In this document: positions 1-11,373 of the stretch, piece by piece
Position numbering within the stretch: the stretch's first letter is position 1
How the letters are laid out: each line of letters starts with the position of its first letter
Position numbers and translations under genes: made by a program
The notes under the pieces: generated by a model
Database searches by the model: none
Told to the model about the DNA's origin: nothing
The model's input: only the letters and a program-made list of their open reading frames with translations
NCBI GenBank assembly: GCA_037576195.1
Contig: CM075102.1
Location: forward strand, 6,820,001 to 6,884,000
DNA length: 64,000 nucleotides
Direction: 5' to 3'
DNA from: Phytoseiulus persimilis
Taxonomy: Eukaryota > Arthropoda > Arachnida > Mesostigmata > Phytoseiidae

Positions 1-713
1 GCGCCGTAATCTGCGAATTTCAAAGCAAAAATGCCACAGTCGTTCCCATTTCGCTGCTTCGGAATATTTTCGACGTGAGTTAAGAGCCAGTCATTGACGT
101 TGAGTTGACGTTGCTTTTTGTCCTCGAGCTCCTGGCTCAAGTAACTTAATAGAAGCTCCAAGCACGGCTGATTCCTGCCCCCCATAGAATCGAAGTACTT
201 GAGTTCATTGCAACGGAGATCTATGATGACCATGGTCCAGTGCGATTTCATATGCACGGGGACAAGCAGCATGTCATTGGAGAAAATATCTTCCTGCCGT
301 GTCCAACGGCGGACAGTGCTATAGTTCCCTCCTTGGAAGATCTTCAGGAGGAACGTGCTGAAGGCAAAAACGCTCGGCAGGAGGTCACTGTCTTTGCTCC
401 GTCTTACAATCAAGCTCAGGTGAACGTTGATAATCACATCGTTTATCCAGTTTTCACCGACAAGGGTCTCCACATCATCCCGAGTGTTGGGCGTCTGCGA
501 CACGTTTTCGAGCATCTCCCCGGAGGGCTTTCTGAGGGCTTTCTTGATCGTCATGGGAATTTCCTTGGAGATCGGTGGGATTTGAGGATTTGAGTAACTG
601 TTTCGGCTATGATTTTCAGGGACCTGACTCTGATGTGATGGATTCTGCGAGCAGCCGGTTTCTTCTGGAGCTGAGAACCTAGCATAACCATGGTCCCCGA
701 AGGGATGGCGCAT
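1..713 (-). CDS. Ulp1/SENP-family SUMO protease, C-terminal catalytic domain (cut by window edge)
   Basis: Reading the minus strand from about 740 down to base 1 gives one open frame of about 237 codons from the first ATG (711-713). After about 70 low-complexity residues comes a C48 peptidase core: ENWIND, then a VRRWT.QEDIF segment, then LVPVHMKSHW with the catalytic His, then KYFDSMGG with the catalytic Asp, and finally IPKQRNGNDCG with the oxyanion Gln and catalytic Cys. All four key residues are present. The family cleaves SUMO or related modifiers after a Gly-Gly. The frame runs off the window after FADYG. It lies about 360 bp downstream of the MULE transposase on the same strand, so it may be a host gene or a gene carried by that transposon. 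A 5' exon could exist upstream of the stop at 741-743. Confidence 0.85.
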   Translation of the reverse strand, partial: MRHPFGDHGYARFSAPEETGCSQNPSHQSQVPENHSRNSYSNPQIPPISKEIPMTIKKALRKPSGEMLENVSQTPNTRDDVETLVGENWINDVIINVHLSLIVRRSKDSDLLPSVFAFSTFLLKIFQGGNYSTVRRWTRQEDIFSNDMLLVPVHMKSHWTMVIIDLRCNELKYFDSMGGRNQPCLELLLSYLSQELEDKKQRQLNVNDWLLTHVENIPKQRNGNDCGIFALKFADYG

Positions 714-784
714 CGCTTTGAGATCGTATTCATGACAAGGTCAGATTGGTCCCGGAGTCACCCCCATATGTTCCAGAAAAAGTG

Positions 785-850
785 CGGACGAACAGACGAA
801 CTGACAAACTTACAAACTGACAAACTTACAGACGAAGCCGATTATATATA
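785..850. repeat. Short simple-sequence tract
   Basis: A short run of imperfect repeats built on gacaaactta and cagacgaac units, followed by a TATATATA stretch. It lies in the 350-bp gap between the Ulp1-like gene and the MULE gene. No coding frame is convincing here. Confidence 0.5.
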
Positions 851-1069
851 GTAAGGATCATTCAGGGCCGACTGTCCTTCCATCCACGCGATTGCTCTCG
901 TCTGGCGTCGTCCATGTATTGTGAATTCTCCATTCTTGTCCGGGGAGCCACGCTGGACGGCCGCTGGAAGAATCTTCGGATGAGGAAAAGCAATCGATAG
1001 AGATCGTCGACTGACCGCTTCACCTAGTAATTATACGGCCTCCCCGACCTCAAACGAAACTGGTTGGAT

Positions 1070-2987
1070 GAAGACTCACCTCCGCCGACTCTGTGTTTCA
1101 CTCTTTCGATGAATTCCCGCGGCGTGATGATGCCTTGTTCGAGGCGATTCCATGCCTCTTCGATGTTCTTCTTGTTCTCTAAGGTAGCTCAGCTAGACTT
1201 GGAATCAATGTGTTCCACGCCGTCAGCTCGAGTGTTGATCCCAATCGCGACGTCGTGTGAAATTTGACAGATCACTCCTGTAATGCACGATGAAGTTTAT
1301 GGACACTGCCATCAATGGGCGGAGCAAGGGAATTGGTATTCGTAGAAGTGACGGGGAAATACTTAGGAAGATGGATCAAGAGCACCCACCGATCACGTCC
1401 CACAATGCTGGGTTCTCCCGGAGTGTGCGCTTCAATTTGCAGTGGCTCGCCTCGACGAAATTGTTGGTTCGGTTCATCACTCTGAACAGGGAAAGCTCTC
1501 TTGGACCAATCTTCCGCAACCAATGTGTTCTCATGTAAGCTATGAAGGGCTGAAACTGTAATGTCGAACGTGTCTGAGGTGTGATTGAGAATGGCAAGGG
1601 TACGTCGCCGGAGTGAAATTGCCGTCTTCTGGAATGACTGTCATGGAGCCGGACTGTATGAATCAGGCTCACCTGCGTGCTGCTAGCCAAAGCCTCGTTG
1701 GCAAGCTCTTCAAAGACGGAGAGAATTTCATCGGGCGGCAGCAGAGGGAGCGCGATGAACGCCAACAGCTTACTCAAGATCTCTCCAGGTTCTCGGAGTT
1801 GTTTCGCAGAGCCCGCCCGGCTGGAGCTCGCACGGCGCATGAGGGCTTGAGAGTAGTGAAATAAGCAACCCCGCACTCGCACTCGTGGGAATTCCGCTCT
1901 CACTGCCGAACGCATGGCCTTGTCGAAGTCCCCCATGTATGAAGGAACGTCGCCATGAGTCTCGTTCTTGAGGAAGCGGAAAACCTCTCTGTATGCTTCC
2001 GCTGAGCAAGACTTCATCAGTGCAACAACGACGATCCCGACCTGGAGTTCATCAAATCGAGCTCGTTCGAATAGAGTTCACATACTCCAAGATTGCAATA
2101 CCGAAGAAAACGAAAGTTCAACGCCATTTCCCTACTTACATAGCCGTTCCAATTTGAATGAATCGTGAAGAGCTGGCGGAAGGGTGTTCTTCTGACAACT
2201 TTGTATGTAGCATCCGCTTGGATTTCGGCTGAATGCGGCAGTAAGTCAAGCTGCCTTCTGGTTGTCAAAATCACCGTTCGGGTCCCGCCACAGAAGAAGC
2301 TCAGCAGTCGTTCACCGTCTTTGGTGACAGTGTAATCCGGCACACTTTTCGCTGCTATCACCTCATGGAGTCGCTCGGGGGTGCGAACAGGGGTAGGCCG
2401 TTTCCGTGCACGGTGGCGTCGGGCACTCCTTATGTGACTGAGCAAGTGGATTTGCCCCGCAGCCGCCATCGGTAATCTGGTTTGGGAAATTATCTTAGGA
2501 ATACGCATCAGGCTAACACAATTGGGGTGAATCTCATGACTTCTACACCGAGTTATATGGAATCGAGATGTGAATACCGCATGTCCTTGGCCGTTGTGCT
2601 CCGCCCAATGATTGTGGATCCCCGTGATCCTAGTTACCACACCTTCATCCGTTATCTTGCCTCTCACTGGACACTTCGTCGGACTGAAGAAAAACTGATA
2701 CCTTAGAAACGGTGATTCCAGGATGTGCGGACAGGGATAGAATGGGCCACCCAACCTCGCCATTGGATCTGCGAGGGGACGTACGCGGCATAAATAACTC
2801 ACGCTTTCCATTTCTTGCACCGTATCGTGTATGCACCGTCTTTGTGAAGTCGCTCGCGGTGGAAAAAGTATTCTGAGAATCCTCTCCGACCCTCTATCTC
2901 ATACTCTCCCCCGGAGTCACACCACACGAAGTGCCCGAAGTGAGCTCCATCGCATAACTTCAAACGATATTCGACGCGATTATTCAT
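1070..2987 (-). CDS. MULE (Mutator-like) transposase with FLYWCH domain, five exons
   Basis: A Mutator-like transposase can be followed through four canonical GT-AG introns. Exon ends on the minus strand are 2803, 2140, 1673 and 1390; exon starts are 2683, 2041, 1555 and 1277. Exon 1 and the start of exon 2 hold a FLYWCH zinc finger (DGAYTIRC..., CPVRG, then HNH). Exon 2 carries the first catalytic Asp (IQADATYK). Exon 3 carries GDFDKAMR with the second Asp and a CLFHYSQAL motif. Exon 4 has the NNFVEASHCKLKR segment with the probable catalytic Glu. Exon 5 continues with AIGINTRADG, meets an in-frame TGA (1189-1191), then continues with a typical MULE tail (EEAWNRLEQGIITPREF). So it either ends early or has one nonsense change. 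The start codon and terminal inverted repeats were not found. Confidence 0.78.
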
Positions 2988-3415
2988 ATTGCACCATCCG
3001 TTACTCGAAATTCAAAATGCGCTAACCGCTCGGTCATCAACGACGCTGATGACGTTGTCCCTCTCCACTGCGGCGGAATCCCATGTGACCAGCGTTCTAA
3101 TAGCTGGAGAGTTGGCGTTGAGTGATCTTAACCGCGTACTTTCCGTCGTATTTCTCTTTTTTTTTCTTTGTTGAACAACTTATAAAGGGTAGACCCTACG
3201 GTTTGCAAAAGGAACCGTGAGTGCGAAAAAAAGGAAAATGTGGGGGGATAGAAGAGCCATAGGGAAATGTAAGCACGACCCAGAAGGATGGAAAATTCAG
3301 CTGGAGTGTGGGGCTCATATAGACAATACCCCCAAAAAAAACCTATAGCTCAAATGGTTTGGGGACGACTTTGAAAAATGAAGTCTCTCTCCAGTATGAC
3401 TTCAAGGTCCCGTTC
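2988..3415. other. No gene recognised
   Basis: This stretch between the MULE transposase and the next coding-like block holds a T-rich run near 3153-3170 and short low-complexity patches. I see no open frame with recognisable protein features. It may be the 5' part of the MULE element. Confidence 0.4.
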
Positions 3416-3710
3416 TCAGATCGCCCGATGATCAAAGGAGTCGAACGTGAAGATTTCCTCAAGATCTTTCGGAACTTCATCGGATTCCATGGGTAGAGGC
3501 TTGACTCCCCAGAGGTTTCTGAAGCAGTCGGCGGCGGTCATGTTCGCGTTGTGGAGCAGAAGCTCCATTGCGTTCTCCGGGTGTTTGAATTTGTCGCAAA
3601 AGGCTCCCAGGGACGGAACGATGCTTCTGGGAAGAACTATCATTCGGAATCATAGCGATGTCAACGATAAGACGCAAGAAGCTGAGTGGAGCATGCTCCG
3701 AATATTCCAA
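3416..3710 (-). CDS. Unassigned coding-like stretch
   Basis: Two overlapping minus-strand frames look protein-like: one starts MEYSEHAPLSFLRLIVDIAM, the other ends with HPENAMELLLHN, NMTAADCFRNLWGV and EIFTFDSF before a stop at 3416. The switch between frames near 3640 could be an intron or an indel. The leucine-rich helical look resembles part of a repeat protein, but I do not recognise a family. It could be a degraded host gene or a transposon remnant. Confidence 0.3.
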
Positions 3711-3779
3711 TTCCGGAACTCACTGATCGCGGTCGACTCTCCTCGGTGCAATCTTGTCTCGACTTTTCGTCAATCATGA

Positions 3780-4371
3780 CTCATCGTTAACTTGCTTGTG
3801 CCTCTTTGCACCGGCAAGACCCAATCTACGAAATCCGGGTCAAACGAAGAAACCCCCGGTGTGAGCGAAACAGGTGAGTATGTCTGGCTCCAGGGAATCG
3901 GGCACGAGGGATGATTTAATTAAGCCTGGAGTATCTCGGTGAACCCTAGTGGACCCTGCGTCGCTGAGTTAGAAAGAACCGGGAACCGATCTAAGCAATT
4001 CTAAACGATTCCAAGACACAAAGTTGCTGGGAGAGCCTGCCCATTGGGGAGGGCGGGGATGGGGGAGCGCGGCGGGTCGCGCTGGTCACTCTCTCATAAT
4101 GAGAATCCCGATCCGCGATCACCCAAAGATATCCCATCGTATCGTATGCCCATCGTCCAGCCGTTTTCCCATTTATTCTTTGAACGAATTTGTATCTCCC
4201 TTGAAAGTTAATGGATAATTAGCCCGTATGTGTGGACAGCAAGCTCTATGCATGAGCCTTATTCCAGGGTAGCGAGCAGTTGAAGTTGGGAACTGCAGTT
4301 AGATGGTCAAGGCGGCGGAGGGGGAATTCTTGAAGACAGATTTCCTGGAAAGTCCAATTATAAGTACACGA
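3780..4371. other. No gene recognised
   Basis: Unique-looking sequence with no convincing frame on either strand. A G-rich patch lies at about 4040-4080. No repeat ends were identified. Confidence 0.35.
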
Positions 4372-4720
4372 CTACATAGCTCTCAACCCCAGATCCCAAC
4401 ATGAGGCCATGCCATTCCCTTGTATGCGATGATCCCACTCGAGTGGTCTTGTTGGAGCAGCCGATATCCTCAACGAGCCTTCGGTTATTTGAATCGGGCG
4501 CGCTCCCTCTCCGACGGCCGTGAGTGTCGGCTCCTCCTCTCCCTCGAAAATCTCGACGTCTGCTACATTGTTGGCGACCATTTGGCCGTTTACCAAAAGA
4601 CGTACACCCAACGTCTCTTGGCCCGAGTCATCGAGCCCGCGACAGGCGGAGAGAGTGTGGGCAAGACGTCGAGAAGACAGGCGATCAAAATCCGATATGG
4701 ACAGCGCCGCTCCTCTGTGC
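4372..4720 (-). CDS. Unassigned coding-like stretch
   Basis: One minus-strand frame stays open from about 4720 to a stop at 4372. It contains ISDFDRLSSRRLAHTLSACR, then LGVRLLVNGQ, ADVEIFEGEEEP and a C-terminal EWDHRIQG. The composition looks coding (charged, balanced), but no family is recognised. There is no clear start, and a possible splice acceptor lies upstream near 4735. It may belong with the 3416-3710 stretch. Confidence 0.3.
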
Positions 4721-5242
4721 CGTTGAACTGCACCTGATGTTCGGACGAAATCCGGTTATACCGAGTGCCGCAGCGGCAGTTGAACCGGAGGCTGCAGTTC
4801 ACAGCACTAGCGTAGCCAGGGGGGTCTATGCCATTCGATCTGAAGTAAACAACAACGCAGACGACGGATTAGAGGGAGATATAGATATATGGAGGTTGGT
4901 CGGGGGCATTGAGAGAATTGAGAACATGGAGAAGCAGGCGCAAAAAACCTCTGAGAAAGCGACTAAACTGAGCAGAAATTATCGAACTCTGAGTTGATCG
5001 TGCTGAATGACATGAAGTATCGGAGTCACCAAGCACTGAACGACTGGCAGGTGACTCGAATGGAGACTACAGACGTCAGATCGAAGGAGATCCATGTACT
5101 CATCTCAATACGGGGACCGTGGCTCACGGGCAACAGAATTCCTTCCTGGAGGGGTGCCCCCGACTTTTAGACAGAAGCATTGGTATTGGTATTTATTTAT
5201 CCTCATGTATATATGACACTTTCGTTTCAGTGGCGAGTTGCC

Positions 5243-8200
5243 TCAGCGGATATTTGTAGTTTCTTTCTCCCACTGCTGTAGGAGTCTCTTGGTGGGGCCT
5301 GTCATCTCTGAGGAGGGGTTTTCGTCGAGCCCCAGTCGATTTAGTGTTTCCTCTTCCTCGTGGTATATTTCGTTGCATTCCCAGATGACGTGGCTCAGGG
5401 TTTCCTGGTATACTCCACATCTAACGCATGTGGTATCTAATCCCGGTTCGGAGTTTTGTCTGAATTCTCTGGTCCTGAGCATACCTGCTCGGCTCAGTGC
5501 CAGTAGAGCCGAACCTCGACTGTTGTCGTATGGACTGTTTCTGTGTCCCATTCCAGTCGTGTGGGTTCGGTAACGGGTCAGGCTACTTTTGTATCTCATC
5601 GAGCTTCTCCAGTTAGCCATTTCAGTTTCGCGTATCCTTTCCTTGATCGCTTTGTTGAATATCCCCTGTAGAGGTGTACCTAGTTCCGTGTACGTCAGTG
5701 TGACGTCTTCGCACTTGTATACACGGCGTAGCTCCTGTTCTCTCCGATATACTTTTGTTTCGACTCCGGTTAGATCCATCATGTTCAGTATGGCTTTCGG
5801 CCATCTATGGTCAGGCATGGACTTAATTCTGGTGAAATATCTTGTCTTGCTCTGGGCTTCTCTCGCCTCGAACGAAGACCAGCCCAGTTCTCCTGTGACG
5901 AATTCGTTTGCCACTCTACTGTTGGGGATACCAAGAGCGTACCTCCCCGCCTCCGTTTGGGCTGTTGTTATTTTCTTTTGCAGAGTTTTGGACATAACTG
6001 TGACCGCATTTGCGTATGTGAGCGATGGAACTGCTACCGCTTTCCATAGAGTCCTGTAGATTTCAAATCGATTGAATCCCCATAAGGCTCTCGCTCTCAA
6101 TTGGTTTTGGACTCTCTGAGATTTTTCTAGCCAGATGGTTTCCTGGCGATCTAGGTAGTTCTCAGAGTTCGAAATAGTTATTCCCAGGTATTTATAGTGC
6201 GTGTCGCAAGGTATTGTCTTCCCTTGGATTGTTAGGGTCTCTCCTGTGCTGTTCCGCCCTTGGAGAATACCACAATCGCACTTTTTGAGGGATTGAATGT
6301 TAGTTTCTTTTCATCGCCGAACTGCGAGGTGATTTCCAACAATCTTTCCATTTCTGAGAAGTCTCTTCCCATTAATATGAGGTCATCGGCAAAAAGAAGA
6401 GCGGCTATGTTGGAGTATTTCTTCTCTCGCACATTCCAGAAGTCTCCTTTTTTCTTCACCCGGAAGCCTAGTCCACTGTTCTGTAGTCGAGTTTCCAGGG
6501 AAGCGATGTATAGGAGGAATAGGATTGGGCTGGCAGGACAACCTTGTCGAAGGCCTCCTGTGGTATTAACCCATTCCGATTTCTCTTTTCCGTGTATCAG
6601 TTTGCATCTGGTGCCGGAGTAGATGTTTCGGAGTAGTCCTATCCATGCTTGGTTCATCCCCTGTTCCTCCAGGGTTTTCCATGGTGTTTCTCTGCATACT
6701 CGGTCATATGCGGCCGAGCAGTCCAAGAAACAACACACCAGTCCGTTTCTGAGCCGTCTGGATATTTCTATGGCACTCGTGAGGATGAAGATATTGTCTT
6801 CCCCTCGGCGGTTCTTTCGGAAGCCGGCCTGTGCCTCTCCTATCAGATTTTTCTCTTCCATCCATTCTGAGATTTTGGATCCCAGTATCTTCATGAATAT
6901 CCGGTAGAGTACTGGGGAGATTGTGAGTGGTCTGTAGGTAAGCAGATTTCCTCTGGTAGAGTTTGGCTTCTCTATCATGACGAGTCTACCTTCTTTCCAC
7001 TCTCTGGGGATTTCTTCTTTGCCAGCTAGGATCTTGTTGAATAGTTGGGGTTATGTATCCCCTTCCTACTTCATCGAAATCCTTAAGTATACCACTTGGA
7101 GTCCCGTCCAGGCCCATCGCGGATGCTTTTGACATGCTGGCCAGTGCCTTCGAGATGTCCGTCTCTGTGAGTATAATTCCGGTCTCACTGATTCTGTCCG
7201 CTGGTGGGATCACGTCATTAGCCGGCGTGTCCCCGAAGAGTTTCTTCCCCACATGAGTCAAGTGGCTAACAATGTAGGGTCCTGGTACTACATTCCCGGA
7301 TTCGTCCCTCAATGTTTCTTCCTTGTGTCGGCTTCTATCGTTTCGATTCACGATCCTCCAGAAGCGTCTGCTCTTCTCATGTCTCGGTGAGTTTAGGATG
7401 AATGAGAGGGTTTTTCCTTCTCTGTTTCGTAGCTCCCTCTCCACCGCTTCTCTGACCTTTTGTTGTTGTGCTCTGTAGGCATCCAAGGCATCTTCCGCTC
7501 CTACGCCGGCTTTTCGTGCCGCGCGGTATACTCGGTTAGCCTCTTTCCTCAGTTTGGTCTCCCGTTTGACTTCCGTGGAGTGAACCATAGGGCGATCTTG
7601 CATCTTAAGAGTCCGGCGGGCTCGTTTCGACGCGGATTCGATTTCTCCCTTGAGCACATCATATGATATGTCATCTTTCAGCATTTTCTCCCACAGCCCT
7701 CTCTGGGCTATGGTTGCTGCTTTTCGGGAGTCTATGACCGAGGAGTGGATTGTTTTGGGTTTGTCCTTCCCGCGCATCTCACATTGTATCATTATGAGGT
7801 TGTGGTCAGATATATCAGTTATCAGTCTCTTCTCGTCAATGTACATGTGTTGGACAGTCTCACCTGCCAGTGGACTATGTGCCAACACATAGTCAATTAC
7901 CGCTGATTTCCTGGTATATGTACCATTGCATTTCTCCGATCCATTTAATATGATCAGATCGTTTTCCCTTGCAAAGCTTTCGAGCAATTTTCCTCGCATA
8001 TCTGATTTCCCATCATATTGCTGGATATGCCCGTTCATATCTCCTCCGATCAGGACAACGTCTGTTATCGTACATTTGGTCCTGATCAGATTCGACAGCT
8101 CCTCATAGAGTTTTTCATTCTCATCTTTGTTCTCGTGTGCTACGTATATTGAGACCAGAATGATTCGTTTCTCTTCACATCTAGTCGCTACAGCTATCCA

Positions 8201-8806
8201 ATCTCTTCCCTTCTCGATCCATTCTTGGTCGAGAATGGAGCTGAGTAGGATGCCTGCTCCTCCGGTGGCAGTTTTTCCTGCTGCCACGTTTCTGTTGCTT
8301 CCCAGCCATTCGAAACCCTGGATTTTCGGTGGCGTTTGTAGGTTTGCTAGATGTGTTTCCTGGATCAGAACTATATTGATATCCTCATTCTCGAGCATGT
8401 CTAGTTCTAATTGAGCCCATTTGGAATTAGTACACCCATTGATATTTAATATTCCGATTTTTATTGAGACATCACTCTCGGGCGTTCGTCCCTTCCTGAC
8501 TCTCTTTGGGCGTTTTCTCCGTGTTATTCGGGCTGGCTCTCTACCCAGAGGCTCCGCCCTTCCACACTTGTTGCCGCCACCCGATTCGAAGTTTCCTCTT
8601 GCTCGATTCTGCTGCTCTCTGGGTGCGGCTTCCAAGGTGTTAGGAATGCTTCTTCGCCGGATGACCACGACCTCGGCCCCGTCCGCGGCCTCTAGCGGGG
8701 TGTCCTCTTGTCGGAGCTTGCGTTTGTGGTCGTCGACCACTAGTGCTTGCTCCTTCCTGACCTCGTGGTTGGAAGTGTGGGGTGTTTCGCTCCCTCCTTC
8801 CTTCAT
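5243..8806 (-). pseudogene. Non-LTR retrotransposon ORF2: endonuclease and reverse transcriptase, two frameshifts
   Basis: The N-terminal frame (6986-8806) begins with a basic leader and then an exonuclease-endonuclease-phosphatase fold: GILNINGC, VLIQETHL, GGDMNGH and ISDHNLI. A one-base shift near 7040 moves into the frame 6232-6978, holding the reverse-transcriptase fingers and palm (AGFRKNR, LDCSAAYDRV, GGLRQGCPASPILF and the catalytic FADDLIL). A second shift near 6245 leads to the C-terminal part, with the CVRCGVYQETLSHVIWEC zinc-binding motif typical of this class. Every domain is present and only two indels are seen, so the copy is fairly young but inactive. Confidence 0.8.
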
Positions 8807-9524
8807 CCTGTCTTCTCCAGTCCTGTCGCTGGTTTCCGAATCTGCGCTTGGTCGCTTGCGGGCGATCTGGCGCTTCTACCCGCCGCATCCTGGCGGCCTC
8901 CGCTTCTCTCAGCGCGGCGACTCGGTTTTTTCGGAGTTTCTCCTCCTCCTTTTCTTGCCGAGTTTTCTCTTTCTCGAGCTTCGCCTGCTGTTTTCTAGCG
9001 AGGATCTCCATCATCTTCGCTCGATTTTCAGCGATCTTATTGAGCGTGTCTTCCTCCGAGCCCAGTTTGCTCCTGAATCTTTCAAGCAGGAGTTTTTTGA
9101 TAACTCTATACCCCTCCTGGGTATACGTGGTCCTGTACGGATCGTCGGATCCTGCTCTTTGGTCCACGAATCGGTCATCTCTGGATATGTTTCGGAGATC
9201 GACGAAGTCAAATTCTCCTCTGTGGTGCTCCACAGAGTTCTTGAGACACGCATTTACCTCCGTGATGTTTTGGCAATTTGGGTGTTCCACCATGGAACAC
9301 ATTTGAACACTGAGTACTCTCGCCGAGAGTTGTTTCAGTTTCATAATTGCCGTCGCCATCGCCTTAGCGATGTTCGGTCCATCTAGTCCAGCGGGCACGC
9401 CATCCTTGACGTCCTTTTTTTTCCCCTTCGCCACCCTTTGGATCCGCCACTGCTTCCAAAGTATCACATGGTCCAGCCATACCCTCGCGATCCGAGAACT
9501 GTGGTTCATATTCTCTGTACACAC
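8640..9524 (-). CDS. Non-LTR retrotransposon ORF1 (gag-like RNA-binding protein)
   Basis: A 294-residue minus-strand frame. The middle is strongly charged and predicted coiled coil (KLEKEKTRQEKEEEKLRKN). The C-terminus is rich in Arg and Gly (a GRGRGRGRG run), which fits RNA binding. No CCHC zinc knuckle is present. It overlaps the start of ORF2 by about 170 bp in another frame, a common arrangement that allows translational coupling. The listed start may not be an ATG-proximal true start; upstream sequence is unclear. Confidence 0.6.
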   Translation of the reverse strand: MCTENMNHSSRIARVWLDHVILWKQWRIQRVAKGKKKDVKDGVPAGLDGPNIAKAMATAIMKLKQLSARVLSVQMCSMVEHPNCQNITEVNACLKNSVEHHRGEFDFVDLRNISRDDRFVDQRAGSDDPYRTTYTQEGYRVIKKLLLERFRSKLGSEEDTLNKIAENRAKMMEILARKQQAKLEKEKTRQEKEEEKLRKNRVAALREAEAARMRRVEAPDRPQATKRRFGNQRQDWRRQDEGRRERNTPHFQPRGQEGASTSGRRPQTQAPTRGHPARGRGRGRGRGHPAKKHS

Positions 9525-9540
9525 TTCCTCAGCTCATCGA

Positions 9541-10407
9541 AGACGTAACGAAGATTACGCCGCATCGTATTGAGATAAGTACATGGATCTCCAAGCATGC
9601 GGAATCAAGCTCAACGATCTTGAGTTCGGAAGTGTCGAATTTCGCCAACCTTTTCGTGAGTGATGATTGATAATACCTTATGCTCATCGGGAACATAGAA
9701 GCGGAATTTTCGAATGGGAAACTTGAAAAACAGGATGCTGAGAGTGGACATCCATCTGGTGCCGACCATGTTTGAAGTGCATGGCCCTGTCGGAAGAATC
9801 TCAGCCCACCTTCTGGCCCGCGGGAGATATTTGGTGCCCGCGGGAGATATTCCGTGCCCACCACTGGCCTAGAGGAATATGGGAGCGTGGAGGTCATCCT
9901 TGAGAAGAAGCGTAGATTCAAATGTGCAATCCGGACTGGGAGGGGCGCATTGCTGAAGCGTTGCATCACGTCCGAATCGGACGATTTCATGTGGAAAAAA
10001 CAATGCACAGGCTCCCGTTACACCTCCAGCTGAGACGCGGAACCTTTTCCGTTTCCTCGGGTCGTTTCCGAGCCTTTCGCCATTTATTGTATCGTCCAAC
10101 CACAACCTGTTCAGTTCAACCTATTTAGGTCCCGCCAGAAGGCCGATAGGACGTACAGCAAATGTTTCCTTTTGTGCCTCTCCCGACCATCAGTAAAGAC
10201 AGTGAGGGCTGTGTTCTCCATTCGATGCACAGATCCATGCACATGGTGTAGTTTGTGGATTTTTGTATCCCCGTTGAGATCGAGAGATCGGAAATTGTAT
10301 CAAGAAGTACTCGATTCAGTTTTCTCCAGGAAGGCAGGGTTGATGAACATATTCGAGGAGTTATTGCTTCGTAGGAGGACCGGTCTACCTCTACCCATTT
10401 GAGATCT
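9541..10407. other. No gene recognised
   Basis: The stretch upstream of the non-LTR element has long frames on the minus strand (for example 9529-10008), but their composition is not protein-like and no domain is seen. A short direct repeat (gcccgcgggagatatt, about 9818-9851) occurs twice in a row. Confidence 0.35.
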
Positions 10408-10559
10408 ACCTTACGACCTCGACCGGAGGATCTCATCCCTCCGGCCGAGCTCCCAGGGCCTACCGCCACCCTGGGAGCTGAGGACCCCTCACTCCTTCCT
10501 CGCCTCAACTCTTCCTTGAGTCCATGCGATGTCGGGTGGGGCCCTCGGGCCCACAAGCT
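10408..10559 (+). repeat. 152-bp GC-rich repeat, copy 1
   Basis: First copy of a 152-bp GC-rich unit, repeated without indels 230 bp further on. Inside it an 11-bp perfect inverted repeat (AGCTCCCAGGG/CCCTGGGAGCT) can form a hairpin, and the end holds the self-complementary GGGCCCTCGGGCCC. Frames through it differ between copies and do not look coding. Confidence 0.8.
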
Positions 10560-10637
10560 CTTGGCACGTATATGTACTTGCTGGTTTATACATCTCGTTT
10601 CGTTGCGCCTTTACACTTTTCACAGGGTTAGAGAGTT

Positions 10638-10789
10638 ACCTAGCGGCCTCAACCGGGGGATCTCATCCCTCCGACCGAGCTCCCAGGGCCAACCGCCGCC
10701 CTGGGAGCCGAGGATCCCTCACTCCTTCCTCGCCTCGACTCTCGATTCAGTCCATGCGATGTCGGGTGGGGCCCTCGGGCCGACAAGCT
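10638..10789 (+). repeat. 152-bp GC-rich repeat, copy 2
   Basis: Second copy of the 152-bp unit, about 90% identical by eye to the first. The central hairpin arms are nearly conserved. The 78 bp between the copies is unrelated AT-richer sequence. Confidence 0.8.
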
Positions 10790-11373
10790 GCGTCTGTGCG
10801 CCTCCCCTTCTAACTCTTTGTTAGCTATATAACATCGTTGGAGGATGAAACAAGTCACGGGCCGCATTGAAAAGCCGGAGCAAATGGTGCCAGCTATGAG
10901 ACGTGGAAACTGACTCGGGATTGAGCACGAATTGCGAGTGGCACAGTCAGGAGTCGAGTTGAAGAAGAGCCTGGACTGGAGATGTTTGTGCAGTGTATCC
11001 ATTCCCCGCTAACTTTCACGGGTTCCCAGACGCTCACCCCACGCAGAAGGACAAGAATACGATGTACCCATTTTCCAAAACTTGATGTAGTACTTCTTCA
11101 TCCAACAAGTCTACAGGATTCAGGGAGTAATCATGATCGACTAGGGCCTGCGTCTAGGAGGGACGTCCATGATCCTGGGCTCCATCGTGTGTCTCTTGGC
11201 GTATCTCTTGCGAAACCGCGTCGTCGACGTCCAGAACTCGGTCAAGCGACCCTTGCTGCTGTTTATTCGGTTGCGCTTCTTCCTCGTCTTCACAAAGAGA
11301 AGATATTATACACGTGAGAACCATTTATTAATTATGTCGAAAGCGAATCATCACATTGGTGTCAAGTCTACAT

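Larger units (their letters stand above)
5166..9540 (-). mobile_element. Non-LTR retrotransposon (AP-endonuclease type), full length or nearly so
   Basis: Two ORFs in order on the minus strand, followed by a 3' tail ending in short tandem ACCAAT-type units at about 5178-5192 (minus-strand reading). ORF1 encodes a basic gag-like protein. ORF2 has an N-terminal endonuclease, a central reverse transcriptase and a C-terminal zinc-binding segment. The 5' edge is placed just upstream of ORF1 and is approximate. Target-site duplications were not found. Confidence 0.75.

Noticed and set aside
240-593. 117-codon plus-strand ORF
   Set aside because: It is the shadow of the Ulp1/SENP frame on the minus strand, whose motifs are unmistakable.
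8421-9386. 321-codon plus-strand ORF
   Set aside because: It is antisense to non-LTR ORF1 and ORF2, is rich in Ser/Leu/Phe from complementing basic codons, and has no domain.
10125-10824. Overlapping ORFs in the GC-rich repeats
   Set aside because: Open frames here follow from high GC; the two repeat copies do not conserve one frame.
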